Shown one piece after another: positions 26,225 through 33,913 of a stretch of 64,000 nt of DNA. Positions within the stretch are counted from its first letter, which is position 1, and the number at the start of each line of letters is the position of its first letter. The DNA comes from Bacillus_I endophytica_A (lineage in GTDB: Bacteria; Bacillota; Bacilli; Bacillales; Bacillaceae_H), in the NCBI RefSeq assembly GCF_026790145.1, contig NZ_JALAMS010000032.1:62001-126000 (forward strand). The letters run 5' to 3'. The notes beneath the pieces were generated by a model. That model did not search any database, was not told the origin of the DNA, and was given only the letters and a program-made list of their open reading frames with translations. A program made the translations under genes and the position numbers.

Positions 26225-27049
26225 TTAACCTTTGAAACTATCTCGCCATTTTAATAGCTTTCGTTCAAATAAGCGTACAAGTGAGTCTGTTGCTTTTCCG
26301 ACAACTGCAAAGATGATAATCCCTACGAATACTTTATCTGTTAGTGAATATAAGCGCGCATCCATAATCATGTAGCCAATCCCAGCGCTTGAACCCATAA
26401 GCTCAGCTACAACAAGGCCAAGCCAAGCAATTCCAAGTGATAAGCGCACACCTAGTAAAATATTAGGAAGGGCAGCAGGAAGAATCAGCTTTGTAATTTT
26501 ATCTTTAAAACTAAATTCTAAAACTCTAGCAACATCAAACAGTTTCGTATCGACACTTCTTATTCCAAGAAACGTATTAATATAGATTGGAAAGAACGCT
26601 CCAAGAGCAATTAATAATACTTTGGAAATTTCATCAAATCCAAACCATAGAATAAAAAGCGGCGTTACAGCTAAATGCGGAACTGTGCGTAACATTTGAA
26701 GAGTTGGATCAATATACGCCTCTGTTTTTTTAGAAAACCCTGTTAGGATTCCAAAAATTAATCCAAGGCTACCACCAAGTAGAAAACCAAGCGCTGCTCT
26801 TATGATACTAATTTTCATATTGCTAAAAAGCTCTCCAGATAACGTAAGTTCATAAAAGGAAGAAAGAATAGCCATTGGTGTTGGTAAAATATTAGCCGAA
26901 ACAAGACCAATGCTCCCTATATACTGCCAAACAGCAAGGATAACAGCTGGCAAAGCACATCCTTTTATCCATAACGGTATACCTCTTTTTCCCTTTAGTT
27001 TTCTTGTTTTCCCTTCTCTTTGCACTTGGACATAGGCTGCTGTTTTCAC
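26225..27049 (-). CDS. ssuC: Alkanesulfonate ABC transporter permease SsuC
   Basis: A 274-residue membrane protein with about six helices and coupling loop RVLEFSFKDKITKLILPAALP. Its start overlaps the ssuA stop (ATGA). Standard ssuBACD order supports the name. Confidence 0.9.
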   Translation of the reverse strand: MKTAAYVQVQREGKTRKLKGKRGIPLWIKGCALPAVILAVWQYIGSIGLVSANILPTPMAILSSFYELTLSGELFSNMKISIIRAALGFLLGGSLGLIFGILTGFSKKTEAYIDPTLQMLRTVPHLAVTPLFILWFGFDEISKVLLIALGAFFPIYINTFLGIRSVDTKLFDVARVLEFSFKDKITKLILPAALPNILLGVRLSLGIAWLGLVVAELMGSSAGIGYMIMDARLYSLTDKVFVGIIIFAVVGKATDSLVRLFERKLLKWRDSFKG

Positions 27050-28026
27050 TTTTCATCCTCCTCTCTTACTTTTTTCACGAAAGTATTATCAACTACTTTG
27101 GATACATCAATCTCTTTATTAATTGCCCCTATTTCATATTGGAAATCAGCCGTATTTTGCTGATCTTTAATAATTTCTTTTGAAATGGGAACATTAAATT
27201 GTTTTGTATTTTTTAAGACGTTCGCCACTACTTTTTCATCTAAGTTTTTCGTCTTCGCATAAATTGCAACAGCTTCGTCGTTGTGAGCATTCTGCCATTT
27301 TACAGTTTTGTCGTACACTTTCATAAACGTTTCCAATTCTTTTGGATGGTCTTTAATAAATTGTTCTCTAGCAATTGCAAAATTAGGAGAGTATGTACCA
27401 ACCGTTTCTCCATCTGCTAGTATTTTAGCGTCATGTTCAATCGTTTGAAGTGAAATAAATGGTTCCCAGATTGACCACGCATCCACAGAACCATTCTGAA
27501 AAGCAGGCATTGCTTCATCTGGCTGAAGTTGAATAATTTCTACCTCTTTAGGAGAAATTCCAGCTTTCTTTAATGCTTTGTGAAGGAAGTCAAACCCACT
27601 GCTTCCTTTTGCAACAGCAATCTTCTTTCCTTTTAAATCTTTGAGTGACTTAATACTGCTGTTTTTATTGACTAAAATAGCGTTACCTTTCACTCCATCT
27701 GATGTCATCGCAATTTCTTTAAATGGGACGCCACCAGCCTGCCCTCCAATAACAGGTGAATTTCCTACTAGTGTCACATCCAGTTTTCCACCTGCAATCC
27801 CTTCAAATTGAGGTGGTCCACTTTGGAACTCTGTCCATTTCACCTTAATCCCTTCTTTTTCAAACGCTTCTTCAAACCACTTCTTTTCTTTTGCAATCCA
27901 TAGCGGTGTTAGGCTTTGTTGAATGCCAATATTAATTTCTTTTAATTTTCCAGGTTCTGCTGAACTTTTAGCAGAGCAAGCTGATAACAACAGTGCAGCT
28001 GCTATTACTAACAACCATTTCTTCAT
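27046..28026 (-). CDS. ssuA: Alkanesulfonate-binding lipoprotein SsuA
   Basis: A 326-residue sulfonate-binding protein, lipoprotein signal AAALLLSAC, then INIGIQQSLTPLWIAKEKKWFEE and GGKLDVTLVGNSPVIGG, typical of SsuA. Exposed on the outer face of the membrane. RBS AGGAGGG, ATG 28026, 11 bases after ssuB. Confidence 0.9.
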   Translation of the reverse strand: MKKWLLVIAAALLLSACSAKSSAEPGKLKEINIGIQQSLTPLWIAKEKKWFEEAFEKEGIKVKWTEFQSGPPQFEGIAGGKLDVTLVGNSPVIGGQAGGVPFKEIAMTSDGVKGNAILVNKNSSIKSLKDLKGKKIAVAKGSSGFDFLHKALKKAGISPKEVEIIQLQPDEAMPAFQNGSVDAWSIWEPFISLQTIEHDAKILADGETVGTYSPNFAIAREQFIKDHPKELETFMKVYDKTVKWQNAHNDEAVAIYAKTKNLDEKVVANVLKNTKQFNVPISKEIIKDQQNTADFQYEIGAINKEIDVSKVVDNTFVKKVREEDEK

Positions 28027-28037
28027 TAAAATCCCTC

Positions 28038-28805
28038 CTAAATTCCTGATCCTTGTTCATAGACCACTTCTTTTGTTTTTTCAAATTCTTTTAACACTTC
28101 CTGACGGAGATACTGGAAAGATGAATCAGTTCGATCTCTTGGAAAAGAAAGCTTAATAGGCATAACTTTCTGAAGGGCACCTGGCTTTGCTCTTAAAATC
28201 GCAAGCTTTGTACCTAAATAAATGGACTCATCAATATCATGGGTAACTAAAATCATCGTAATTTTTTTCTTCTGCCAAATTTGCAGCAAAACATCTTGAA
28301 GATGCTTTCTCGTGAACGCATCAAGCGCTCCAAATGGTTCATCAAGCAGTAATACCTCTGGTTCTCGAATAAGTGCGCGAGCAATAGCTACACGCTGAGA
28401 CATGCCTCCTGACAGTGCTGATGGATATGCTTTTTCGTATCCATCTAAGCGAACAATTTGAATAATCTCTGCTACTTTTTGCTTAACTTTTGGATCTCGC
28501 AAATTCAAATCTGCTGCAATGTTCTGTTCAACGGTTAACCATGGAAACAACCTGTGTTCTTGAAAAATAAATCCTTGATTGATTCCAGGCTCTACAATCC
28601 TTCTATTTTCAATATGAACTTTCCCAATATAGTCAGTATCGAGACCAGCTATAATTTTTAATAGTGTGCTTTTTCCACATCCGCTTGGACCAATAATAGT
28701 TAAAAACTCACCTTGTTTAATTTCTAAACTAATATCATCAATTACTACATTGCGCTTTTCATCACTTATAAATGCTTTTTCATTTACAACAATTGAAACC
28801 GCCAC
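28038..28805 (-). CDS. ssuB: Alkanesulfonate ABC transporter ATPase SsuB
   Basis: A 255-residue ATPase: Walker A GPSGCGKST, Q-loop FQEHRLFPW, signature LSGGMSQR, Walker B VLLLDEP, H-loop VTHD. GTG start at 28805 behind AAGGAGGAG. First gene of ssuBACD; the leader carries two tandem copies of the attenuator element (C and D). Confidence 0.92.
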   Translation of the reverse strand: MAVSIVVNEKAFISDEKRNVVIDDISLEIKQGEFLTIIGPSGCGKSTLLKIIAGLDTDYIGKVHIENRRIVEPGINQGFIFQEHRLFPWLTVEQNIAADLNLRDPKVKQKVAEIIQIVRLDGYEKAYPSALSGGMSQRVAIARALIREPEVLLLDEPFGALDAFTRKHLQDVLLQIWQKKKITMILVTHDIDESIYLGTKLAILRAKPGALQKVMPIKLSFPRDRTDSSFQYLRQEVLKEFEKTKEVVYEQGSGI

Positions 28806-28824
28806 TTTTCTTCTCCTCCTTATG

Positions 28825-28898
28825 AAAAAACTCCCTATCTAAATAAGATAGAGAGCTTTCGGTTGTTCCGATCAGCCTTTTTCAATATGTGTTTACAG
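28825..28898 (-). promoter_or_regulatory. Candidate attenuator RNA element, copy C (ssuB leader, proximal)
   Basis: Minus strand: A-rich box (28877-28898), hairpin at 28855-28876 (GCT-GA-TCGG-AACAA-CCGA-A-AGC), then a 10-bp terminator stem (28846-28855 with 28831-28840) and six T, just before the ssuB ribosome binding site. In this copy hairpin and terminator share only one base, so competition would be weaker than in A, B and D. Confidence 0.6.
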
Positions 28899-28933
28899 TC
28901 ATTCACAAAAGCATCAACTCCTTTAGTAGCAAC

Positions 28934-29010
28934 AAAAAAAGCACACGCTTCTGTAAAAGAAACATGTGCTTTCGGTGTTCCGATCAGCTATATGAAATAT
29001 ATAATTTTAT
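28934..29010 (-). promoter_or_regulatory. Candidate attenuator RNA element, copy D (ssuB leader, distal)
   Basis: Minus strand: A-rich box (28989-29010), hairpin at 28968-28988 (GCT-GA-TCGG-AACA-CCGA-A-AGC), then a 9-bp terminator stem (28963-28971 with 28939-28947) and seven T. The AAGC arm is shared by hairpin and terminator. The core hairpin is nearly identical to copy C, 110 bp downstream. Confidence 0.6.
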
Positions 29011-29030
29011 ATCCAATTAATTCTATAGGG

Positions 29031-29062
29031 ATTATAATATATAAATTTTCTTTCTTCGTCAA
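29031..29062 (-). promoter_or_regulatory. Promoter of the ssu operon leader
   Basis: Minus-strand TTGACG (29057-29062) with TATAAT at 29031-29036 (20-bp spacer) or TATTAT at 29034-29039 (17-bp spacer). The start of transcription would fall near 29022-29026, upstream of both attenuator copies. Confidence 0.55.
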
Positions 29063-29088
29063 TCCTTTTTTTAAAAAAATTTAAATCT

Positions 29089-29118
29089 AAAAAGCCTTTA
29101 AATTTTAAGGGCTTTTTT
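29089..29118 (-). terminator. Terminator of ytzG
   Basis: Stem 29089-29100 with 29106-29117 followed on the minus strand by T-rich sequence, right after the ytzG stop. Confidence 0.7.
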
Positions 29119-29124
29119 ATTCTT

Positions 29125-29835
29125 TTATTCTCCTTTTAGCAATGCCACTTCCTCATCTGTTAACTCGCGGTACTGTCCAAGCTCAAGTTCTTCATCTAGT
29201 TTTAGTTCTCCCATTGAGAGGCGTTTGAGATAAATCACTTTTTTCCCTACGGATTCGAACATTCTCTTAACTTGATGAAACTTTCCTTCTGTAATTGTTA
29301 AGTGAATAACAAACGTTTCTCCACTCTCAATAATCTCTAGCACCCCTGGTTTCGTAACATATCCATCATCAAGTGTTACACCGTTTTTAAAAGCTTCCAC
29401 ATCTTCCTCAGTCACTTCTGAGTTAATGTGAGCTAAATACGTTTTTGGGACGTGCTTTTTCGGTGAAAGAAGCTGGTGAGACAGCTTGCCATCGTTTGTT
29501 AATAAAAGAAGGCCTTCTGTATCTTTATCAAGCCTACCAACTGGAAAAGGTTCAAAAACAGCATCTTCCGGTTCTAATAAATCAACAACAGTTGGTTGGG
29601 ACACATCTTCTGTCGCTGAAATAAGTCCTTGTGGCTTATGTAGCATAAGATAAATAAATTCTCGATATACAACTTCTTCGTTATAAACTGTAACCTCTTG
29701 TTCTTCAGGATTTACATGTTGTTTCGCATCTTTTACAGGTATTCCATCAACTTTAACAGCTCCTGATTTCAATAATGATTTTACTTCTTTCCGACTACCA
29801 TATCCAATATTCGCTAAAAGCTTGTCAATTCTCAT
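29125..29835 (-). CDS. ytzG: Pseudouridine synthase, RsuA family (YtzG)
   Basis: A 236-residue protein with an N-terminal S4 RNA-binding domain (MRIDKLLANIGYGSRKEVKSLL) and a PSI catalytic domain with PVGRLDKDTEGLLLLTNDG, whose aspartate (about D104) is catalytic. Such enzymes make pseudouridine 516 in 16S rRNA or a related site. RBS AGGAGG before ATG 29835. Same location next to ytgP as in B. subtilis. Confidence 0.88.
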   Translation of the reverse strand: MRIDKLLANIGYGSRKEVKSLLKSGAVKVDGIPVKDAKQHVNPEEQEVTVYNEEVVYREFIYLMLHKPQGLISATEDVSQPTVVDLLEPEDAVFEPFPVGRLDKDTEGLLLLTNDGKLSHQLLSPKKHVPKTYLAHINSEVTEEDVEAFKNGVTLDDGYVTKPGVLEIIESGETFVIHLTITEGKFHQVKRMFESVGKKVIYLKRLSMGELKLDEELELGQYRELTDEEVALLKGE

Positions 29836-29936
29836 GACAAATACCTCCTATTTTTAAAAAAACTAGACTCTTACCTATACATCTAATCAATCTTTTTCAT
29901 ACTTTATTGTGAACCTAGATGGAAAGGAGAAATTCT

Positions 29937-30155
29937 ATGTATCCTTATTATTATGATTATCGTCAACAACCACAAGGCTTCTTCCCTAACCTTTCAAATA
30001 TTAATCGACGCCTTGACAGAATTGACAACCGCCTTGACAGAATCGACAACCGCCTTAATGATCATGATCGTAAATTACGCCAACTAAATCGGCGCTTGCG
30101 TCGTGTTGAACGTCAAATCGGTTTCTCAGTCTTTGGCACAGACGAAGACTTCTAA
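29937..30155 (+). CDS. Small Arg-rich heptad-repeat coiled-coil protein
   Basis: A 72-residue protein: a Tyr-rich N-terminus (MYPYYYDYRQQPQG) and then five tandem 7-residue units (RLDRIDN twice, RLNDHDR, KLRQLNR, RLRRVER) at about residues 26-60, a predicted short coiled coil with strong positive charge. I do not recognise a named family. Start ATG 29937 with GGAAAGGAG. It stands alone with a good terminator, so it is probably real; a structural or spore-associated role would be a guess. Confidence 0.65.
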   Translation: MYPYYYDYRQQPQGFFPNLSNINRRLDRIDNRLDRIDNRLNDHDRKLRQLNRRLRRVERQIGFSVFGTDEDF

Positions 30156-30164
30156 AATGATAAT

Positions 30165-30192
30165 AAAATGGCGCTAAGATTAGCGCCATTTT
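30165..30192. terminator. Bidirectional terminator
   Basis: Perfect 13-bp stem with a two-base centre and A/T ends, between the coiled-coil gene and ytgP. Confidence 0.85.
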
Positions 30193-30197
30193 ACTTT

Positions 30198-31835
30198 CTA
30201 TTGTTCTCTTACTTTATTACGTTTAAAACGGCGGGTGATTTTATTCACAAATCCATCTCCAAACACAATGTTTAGTAAACGAGATTTGTAAGCAAGTCCT
30301 AAATATAGAGCTCCGCCAATGCCAACTCCGGCAAATGAGATCAGTCCAGCAGCAATTCGTCCGTCTTTGTACGATACAAAAGAAGACAAGCCAAGCTGTA
30401 CAAGCCATACAGCAAGAGCCATAATAGCTACAAATAGAATAATCAAAATGGATCGCTTTACAAAGAGCGTAAATTTATATGCTGCGTGTTTTTGAATCAT
30501 ATAGAACGTGTAAGCAATAGCTACAAAATAGCCAAGTGCTGTTGCAAGAATAGAACCTGTTGCTTGCAAATAATACGTAAGCGGAAAGTTAAAAACAATC
30601 TTTACTAGCAAACCAAGTACTAAACTAATAACAGCATAACGTTGCTTGTTAATACCTTGTAAGATAGCTGCATTGACTGTAAAGAATGAGAAGAACAGAG
30701 CAAGCGGTGCGTACGTTGCTAGCATCTGACCTCCTAAGTCACTTGTGCTATACATAAGGGCATAAATAGGATACGCAAGAACGCACATCCCGATAACTGC
30801 TGGTAATACTAAAAACATAATAGTTTGATATGTTTGATCAATTTGGTTTTTTAATGTTCTGCGTCTTCCGTTAATATAGGAATCCGTAATTGTTGGAACA
30901 AGCGTTAACCCAAACGCTGTTGCAATAGACACAGGAATCATCACAAGCTTCGGCACCCATCCAAATGTGATACCAAAAAGCGTTTCAGCCGTGTCTTTAT
31001 GTCCTGCTGCAACCATTGCTCTATTAAACATAAATTGATCAACGTATTGGAACAAAGGAATAGCTAGTCCTACAAACACAAATGGACCTGCATAAGAAAA
31101 TAGCTCTTTAAACATATCTCGCGTTGAAATGTTAGCAGGCTCAACGCTTTGTTCGAGCAATTTATCAAAGTGTTTCTTACGTTTTTTCCAATACCAATAA
31201 AGAACAGCTAATCCACCAAGTGCGCCAATAAAGGCTGCAAATGTAGCAAATCCAACAGCTGTTGCAATGCGTCCATTTAACATCTTAATAATAATGTAGC
31301 TTGACGCTAATAAGAAAACAACGCGTGCAATCTGCTCGATAACTTGTGAAACGGCTGTCGGTCCCATTGAACCATTTCCTTGGAAAAATCCGCGGATAAG
31401 ACTCATTGTTGGAACTACAATGATGGCCACGCTAACCATCCGAATAACCATGACAACATCGTCAAGTGAGTTATCAAGGCCATTTCCCCCTAGCATTAAT
31501 TCTGCAATAACTGGTGAGAGAAAAAATAGAGCTGCAAAAACGGTTACTCCCATAATCATGGTGAACTTCATTCCACTTTTGAACATCCGCATACTTGTAT
31601 GATAATCTCCAAGTGCGTTATATTTAGAAACGAACTTAGAAACCGCTAGCGGAACTCCCGCTGTTGCGATACTCAAATAAATTGTATACTGTCCATAGCC
31701 ATATTGAAAAAGGGCTCCCCCTTTGTTTCCAACAAGACTTTCAAATGGAAAAACATAAATCATCCCGAGTACTCGCGCAATGTATGTACCGAGTGTTAAA
31801 ATAAGTGTTCCTTGCAATAGTTTTGAATTAGACAT
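30198..31835 (-). CDS. murJ: Polysaccharide/lipid II flippase YtgP (MurJ-like)
   Basis: A 545-residue MOP-superfamily transporter with about 14 membrane helices (MATE-like/SpoVB group): N-terminal LLQGTLILTLGTYIARVLGMIYVFPF and later RGFFQGNGSMGPTAVSQVIEQI. B. subtilis YtgP is the functional MurJ-type lipid II flippase. Full length. Gene order beside ytfP and ytzG supports the identity. Confidence 0.85.
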   Translation of the reverse strand: MSNSKLLQGTLILTLGTYIARVLGMIYVFPFESLVGNKGGALFQYGYGQYTIYLSIATAGVPLAVSKFVSKYNALGDYHTSMRMFKSGMKFTMIMGVTVFAALFFLSPVIAELMLGGNGLDNSLDDVVMVIRMVSVAIIVVPTMSLIRGFFQGNGSMGPTAVSQVIEQIARVVFLLASSYIIIKMLNGRIATAVGFATFAAFIGALGGLAVLYWYWKKRKKHFDKLLEQSVEPANISTRDMFKELFSYAGPFVFVGLAIPLFQYVDQFMFNRAMVAAGHKDTAETLFGITFGWVPKLVMIPVSIATAFGLTLVPTITDSYINGRRRTLKNQIDQTYQTIMFLVLPAVIGMCVLAYPIYALMYSTSDLGGQMLATYAPLALFFSFFTVNAAILQGINKQRYAVISLVLGLLVKIVFNFPLTYYLQATGSILATALGYFVAIAYTFYMIQKHAAYKFTLFVKRSILIILFVAIMALAVWLVQLGLSSFVSYKDGRIAAGLISFAGVGIGGALYLGLAYKSRLLNIVFGDGFVNKITRRFKRNKVREQ

Positions 31836-31929
31836 ATTGGTGCCTCCAAAAAAAGCTGACTCAACTATTGATAATAGAGATATCTTTGCATTTACGCAAG
31901 TGATTATATTAGGTAGGCTGGTGAAATAA

Positions 31930-33204
31930 TTGTTAAATTATGATGTCATTGTCATTGGTGGTGGGCCATCAGGCTTGATGGCTGCTATCTCTGCAGCAGA
32001 AGAAGGAGCAAAAGTGTTGCTCGTTGATAAAGGAAATAAGTTAGGTCGAAAATTAGCAATATCAGGTGGCGGACGCTGTAATGTCACAAACCGACTTCCT
32101 GTTGATGAAATTATTAAACACATTCCAGGAAATGGCCGCTTTTTATATAGTGCCTTTTCGGTATTCAACAATGAAAACATTATTGAATTTTTTGAGGGAC
32201 TTGGGGTGAAGCTGAAGGAAGAAGACCACGGGCGCATGTTTCCCGTTTCTAACAAAGCTCAATCAGTTGTTGAAGCCCTATTAAATCATTTAAGAAGACT
32301 TGGTGTAACAACAAAAACGAATACACCTGTCAAGAAAGTTCTATTTGAAAATGGAGCTGTAAAAGGAGTTCTATTTGAAAATGGAGAAGAAATGTTAAGT
32401 AAAAGTGTTGTTATTGCCGTTGGAGGTAAATCTGTTCCACATACAGGCTCAACTGGTGATGGATATGCATGGGCAAAAGAGGCTGGGCATACGATTACAG
32501 ACTTATACCCAACAGAAGTCCCACTTACATCAAATGAGCCATTCATTAAACAAAAGACACTTCAAGGACTTGCCCTACGTGATGTAGCTCTTAGTGTATT
32601 GAATAAAAAAGGCAAAGCAGTCATTACTCATAAAATGGACATGCTTTTTACTCATTTTGGAGTTTCAGGGCCCGCAGTTCTGCGCTGTAGCCAATATGTC
32701 GTAAAAGAGCAAAAGAAACGAAAAAACGAACCAATCACATTAACAATTGATAGCTTTTCAGAAAAAAATAAAGAAGAGCTCTTCCAGTCCATCGTAAAAA
32801 TGATGAAAGAAGAGCCGAAAAAAGCGATTAAAAATGTATTAAAAGGGCTTGTCCCAGAACGCTTCCTTCTTTTCCTTTTAGAAAGAGTAGGAATTCCTGA
32901 ACAAGAAGCTTGTGGACAAGTCCCTCATGAAAAAGTGCGTTCACTTGTTGAAGGTTTTAAACAGTTCTCGTTTACTGTTAATGGTACACTTTCAATTGAA
33001 AAAGCTTTTGTAACAGGTGGTGGCGTTTCTACAAAAGAAATTCATCCAAAAGAAATGTCCTCAAAATTAATGGATGGTCTTCACTTCTGTGGGGAAATTT
33101 TAGATATTCATGGCTATACGGGAGGATACAACATTACAGCGGCCTTTGTAACAGGTCGCCTTGCAGGACATAGTGCAGCAGTGCATTCCTCACAAACAAC
33201 ATAA
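31930..33204 (+). CDS. ytfP: NAD(P)/FAD-dependent oxidoreductase YtfP (HI0933-like)
   Basis: A 424-residue flavoprotein: FAD dinucleotide motif IGGGPSGLMAAISAAEEGAKVLLVDK-type at the N-terminus, KLAISGGGRCNVTN, and C-terminal GEILDIHGYTGGYNIT. Start TTG at 31930; it gives the expected N-terminus LNYDVIVIGG. The HI0933 family has no established reaction. Divergent from ytgP. Confidence 0.87.
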   Translation: MLNYDVIVIGGGPSGLMAAISAAEEGAKVLLVDKGNKLGRKLAISGGGRCNVTNRLPVDEIIKHIPGNGRFLYSAFSVFNNENIIEFFEGLGVKLKEEDHGRMFPVSNKAQSVVEALLNHLRRLGVTTKTNTPVKKVLFENGAVKGVLFENGEEMLSKSVVIAVGGKSVPHTGSTGDGYAWAKEAGHTITDLYPTEVPLTSNEPFIKQKTLQGLALRDVALSVLNKKGKAVITHKMDMLFTHFGVSGPAVLRCSQYVVKEQKKRKNEPITLTIDSFSEKNKEELFQSIVKMMKEEPKKAIKNVLKGLVPERFLLFLLERVGIPEQEACGQVPHEKVRSLVEGFKQFSFTVNGTLSIEKAFVTGGGVSTKEIHPKEMSSKLMDGLHFCGEILDIHGYTGGYNITAAFVTGRLAGHSAAVHSSQTT

Positions 33205-33207
33205 GTT

Positions 33208-33240
33208 AAAAGGCTGACGCGTAATACGTCAGCCTTTTTT
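33208..33240 (+). terminator. Terminator of ytfP
   Basis: 12-bp stem (33208-33219 with 33227-33238) and T-run. The stop codon of the convergent yteV lies inside its 3' arm. Confidence 0.85.
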
Positions 33241-33408
33241 ATACATAACAAGAGCAGAGAAGCAGTAGACTTGATCTTTTTCTGTCATCGCTGTTGCTAC
33301 ATTGTATTTGATATCAATAATTTGTTCATCTGATAGTGTTTTTAAAAAACGATTTATCGCCTCTTCTAAATCCCCTTCATGTTCTTTATCAAAAATTTTC
33401 ACTTTCAT
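33229..33408 (-). CDS. yteV: Cse60/YteV-type small sporulation protein (DUF2758)
   Basis: A 59-residue protein reading MKVKIFDKEHEGDLEEAIN, then DEQIIDIKYNVATAM and YCFSALVMYKKG, the pattern of the Cse60/DUF2758 family. Cse60 is a mother-cell SigE-controlled protein of unknown action. AGGAGGAAGAG precedes ATG 33408. Its last codons and TGA overlap the ytfP terminator. B. subtilis yteV lies in the same neighbourhood. Confidence 0.8.
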   Translation of the reverse strand: MKVKIFDKEHEGDLEEAINRFLKTLSDEQIIDIKYNVATAMTEKDQVYCFSALVMYKKG

Positions 33409-33491
33409 TTCTCTTCCTCCTCTACTATTTCTTTTTTATAATTACGAGAAAAAAGAGCAAATTATGTTAGCAAGAAAATAACCATAAAGAT

Positions 33492-33546
33492 TTGACTTAT
33501 TAGTTGAGAAAGATTATCATTATATTATCTTACTGGATAAGATAAT
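33492..33546 (+). promoter_or_regulatory. Promoter with Fur box and dyad before the HmoA-like gene
   Basis: TTGACT (33492-33497) and TATCAT (33515-33520) with 17-bp spacing overlap TGAGAAAGATTATCA (33505-33519), which matches the Fur consensus TGATAATNATTATCA at 12 of 14 positions. A perfect 9-bp inverted repeat follows (33524-33532 with 33538-33546). Confidence 0.6.
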
Positions 33547-33567
33547 TTCTTAGAGGAGGATGTAATA

Positions 33568-33885
33568 ATGTTTGTTATGAATGCAAGTTTTGAAATAGAT
33601 AAAGAACATGAAGATCGCTTAGCTCATAAGGCAAAGAAAAATAAACAGGAAATTCTAGAAGCTGATGGTGTAGTTTCATTTGAATGCTGGCGTAAAGAGC
33701 ATCGAGAATCGGTTGAATATGTTTTTGTTTCAAAATGGGAAAAGCAAGAGGACTTTAAAGCTTGGATTTCTCGTGAAGAGCATGTTGAGGAACATAAGGA
33801 AATGAACAAGAAGAAAAAAGTGGAAGAACCTGCTGTAAAAATTAAAAAGACGCTTCGTTCATTTGAGACATTAGAAATAAATTAA
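33568..33885 (+). CDS. Antibiotic biosynthesis monooxygenase-domain protein, probable heme oxygenase (HmoA/IsdG-like)
   Basis: A 105-residue ABM ferredoxin-like fold protein with the pattern DGVVSFECWRKEH, YVFVSKWEKQEDFKAWISREEHVEEHK, similar to HmoA/HmoB and IsdG-type heme-degrading enzymes. AGAGGAGG before ATG 33568. The Fur box over its promoter supports a role in iron release from heme. Substrate not proven. Confidence 0.75.
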   Translation: MFVMNASFEIDKEHEDRLAHKAKKNKQEILEADGVVSFECWRKEHRESVEYVFVSKWEKQEDFKAWISREEHVEEHKEMNKKKKVEEPAVKIKKTLRSFETLEIN

Positions 33886-33913
33886 AAAAGGGAGGGGATA
33901 GCCTCCCTTTTTT
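33884..33913. terminator. Bidirectional terminator
   Basis: 12-bp stem (33884-33895 with 33902-33913) with A and T runs; it includes the stop of the convergent C-N hydrolase gene. Confidence 0.85.

Noticed and set aside
28825..29010. T-box or S-box identity for the repeated elements
   Set aside because: No GGTGGNACCGCG T-box, no stem I and no S-box core; true examples of both (leuS, metK) in this window look quite different.
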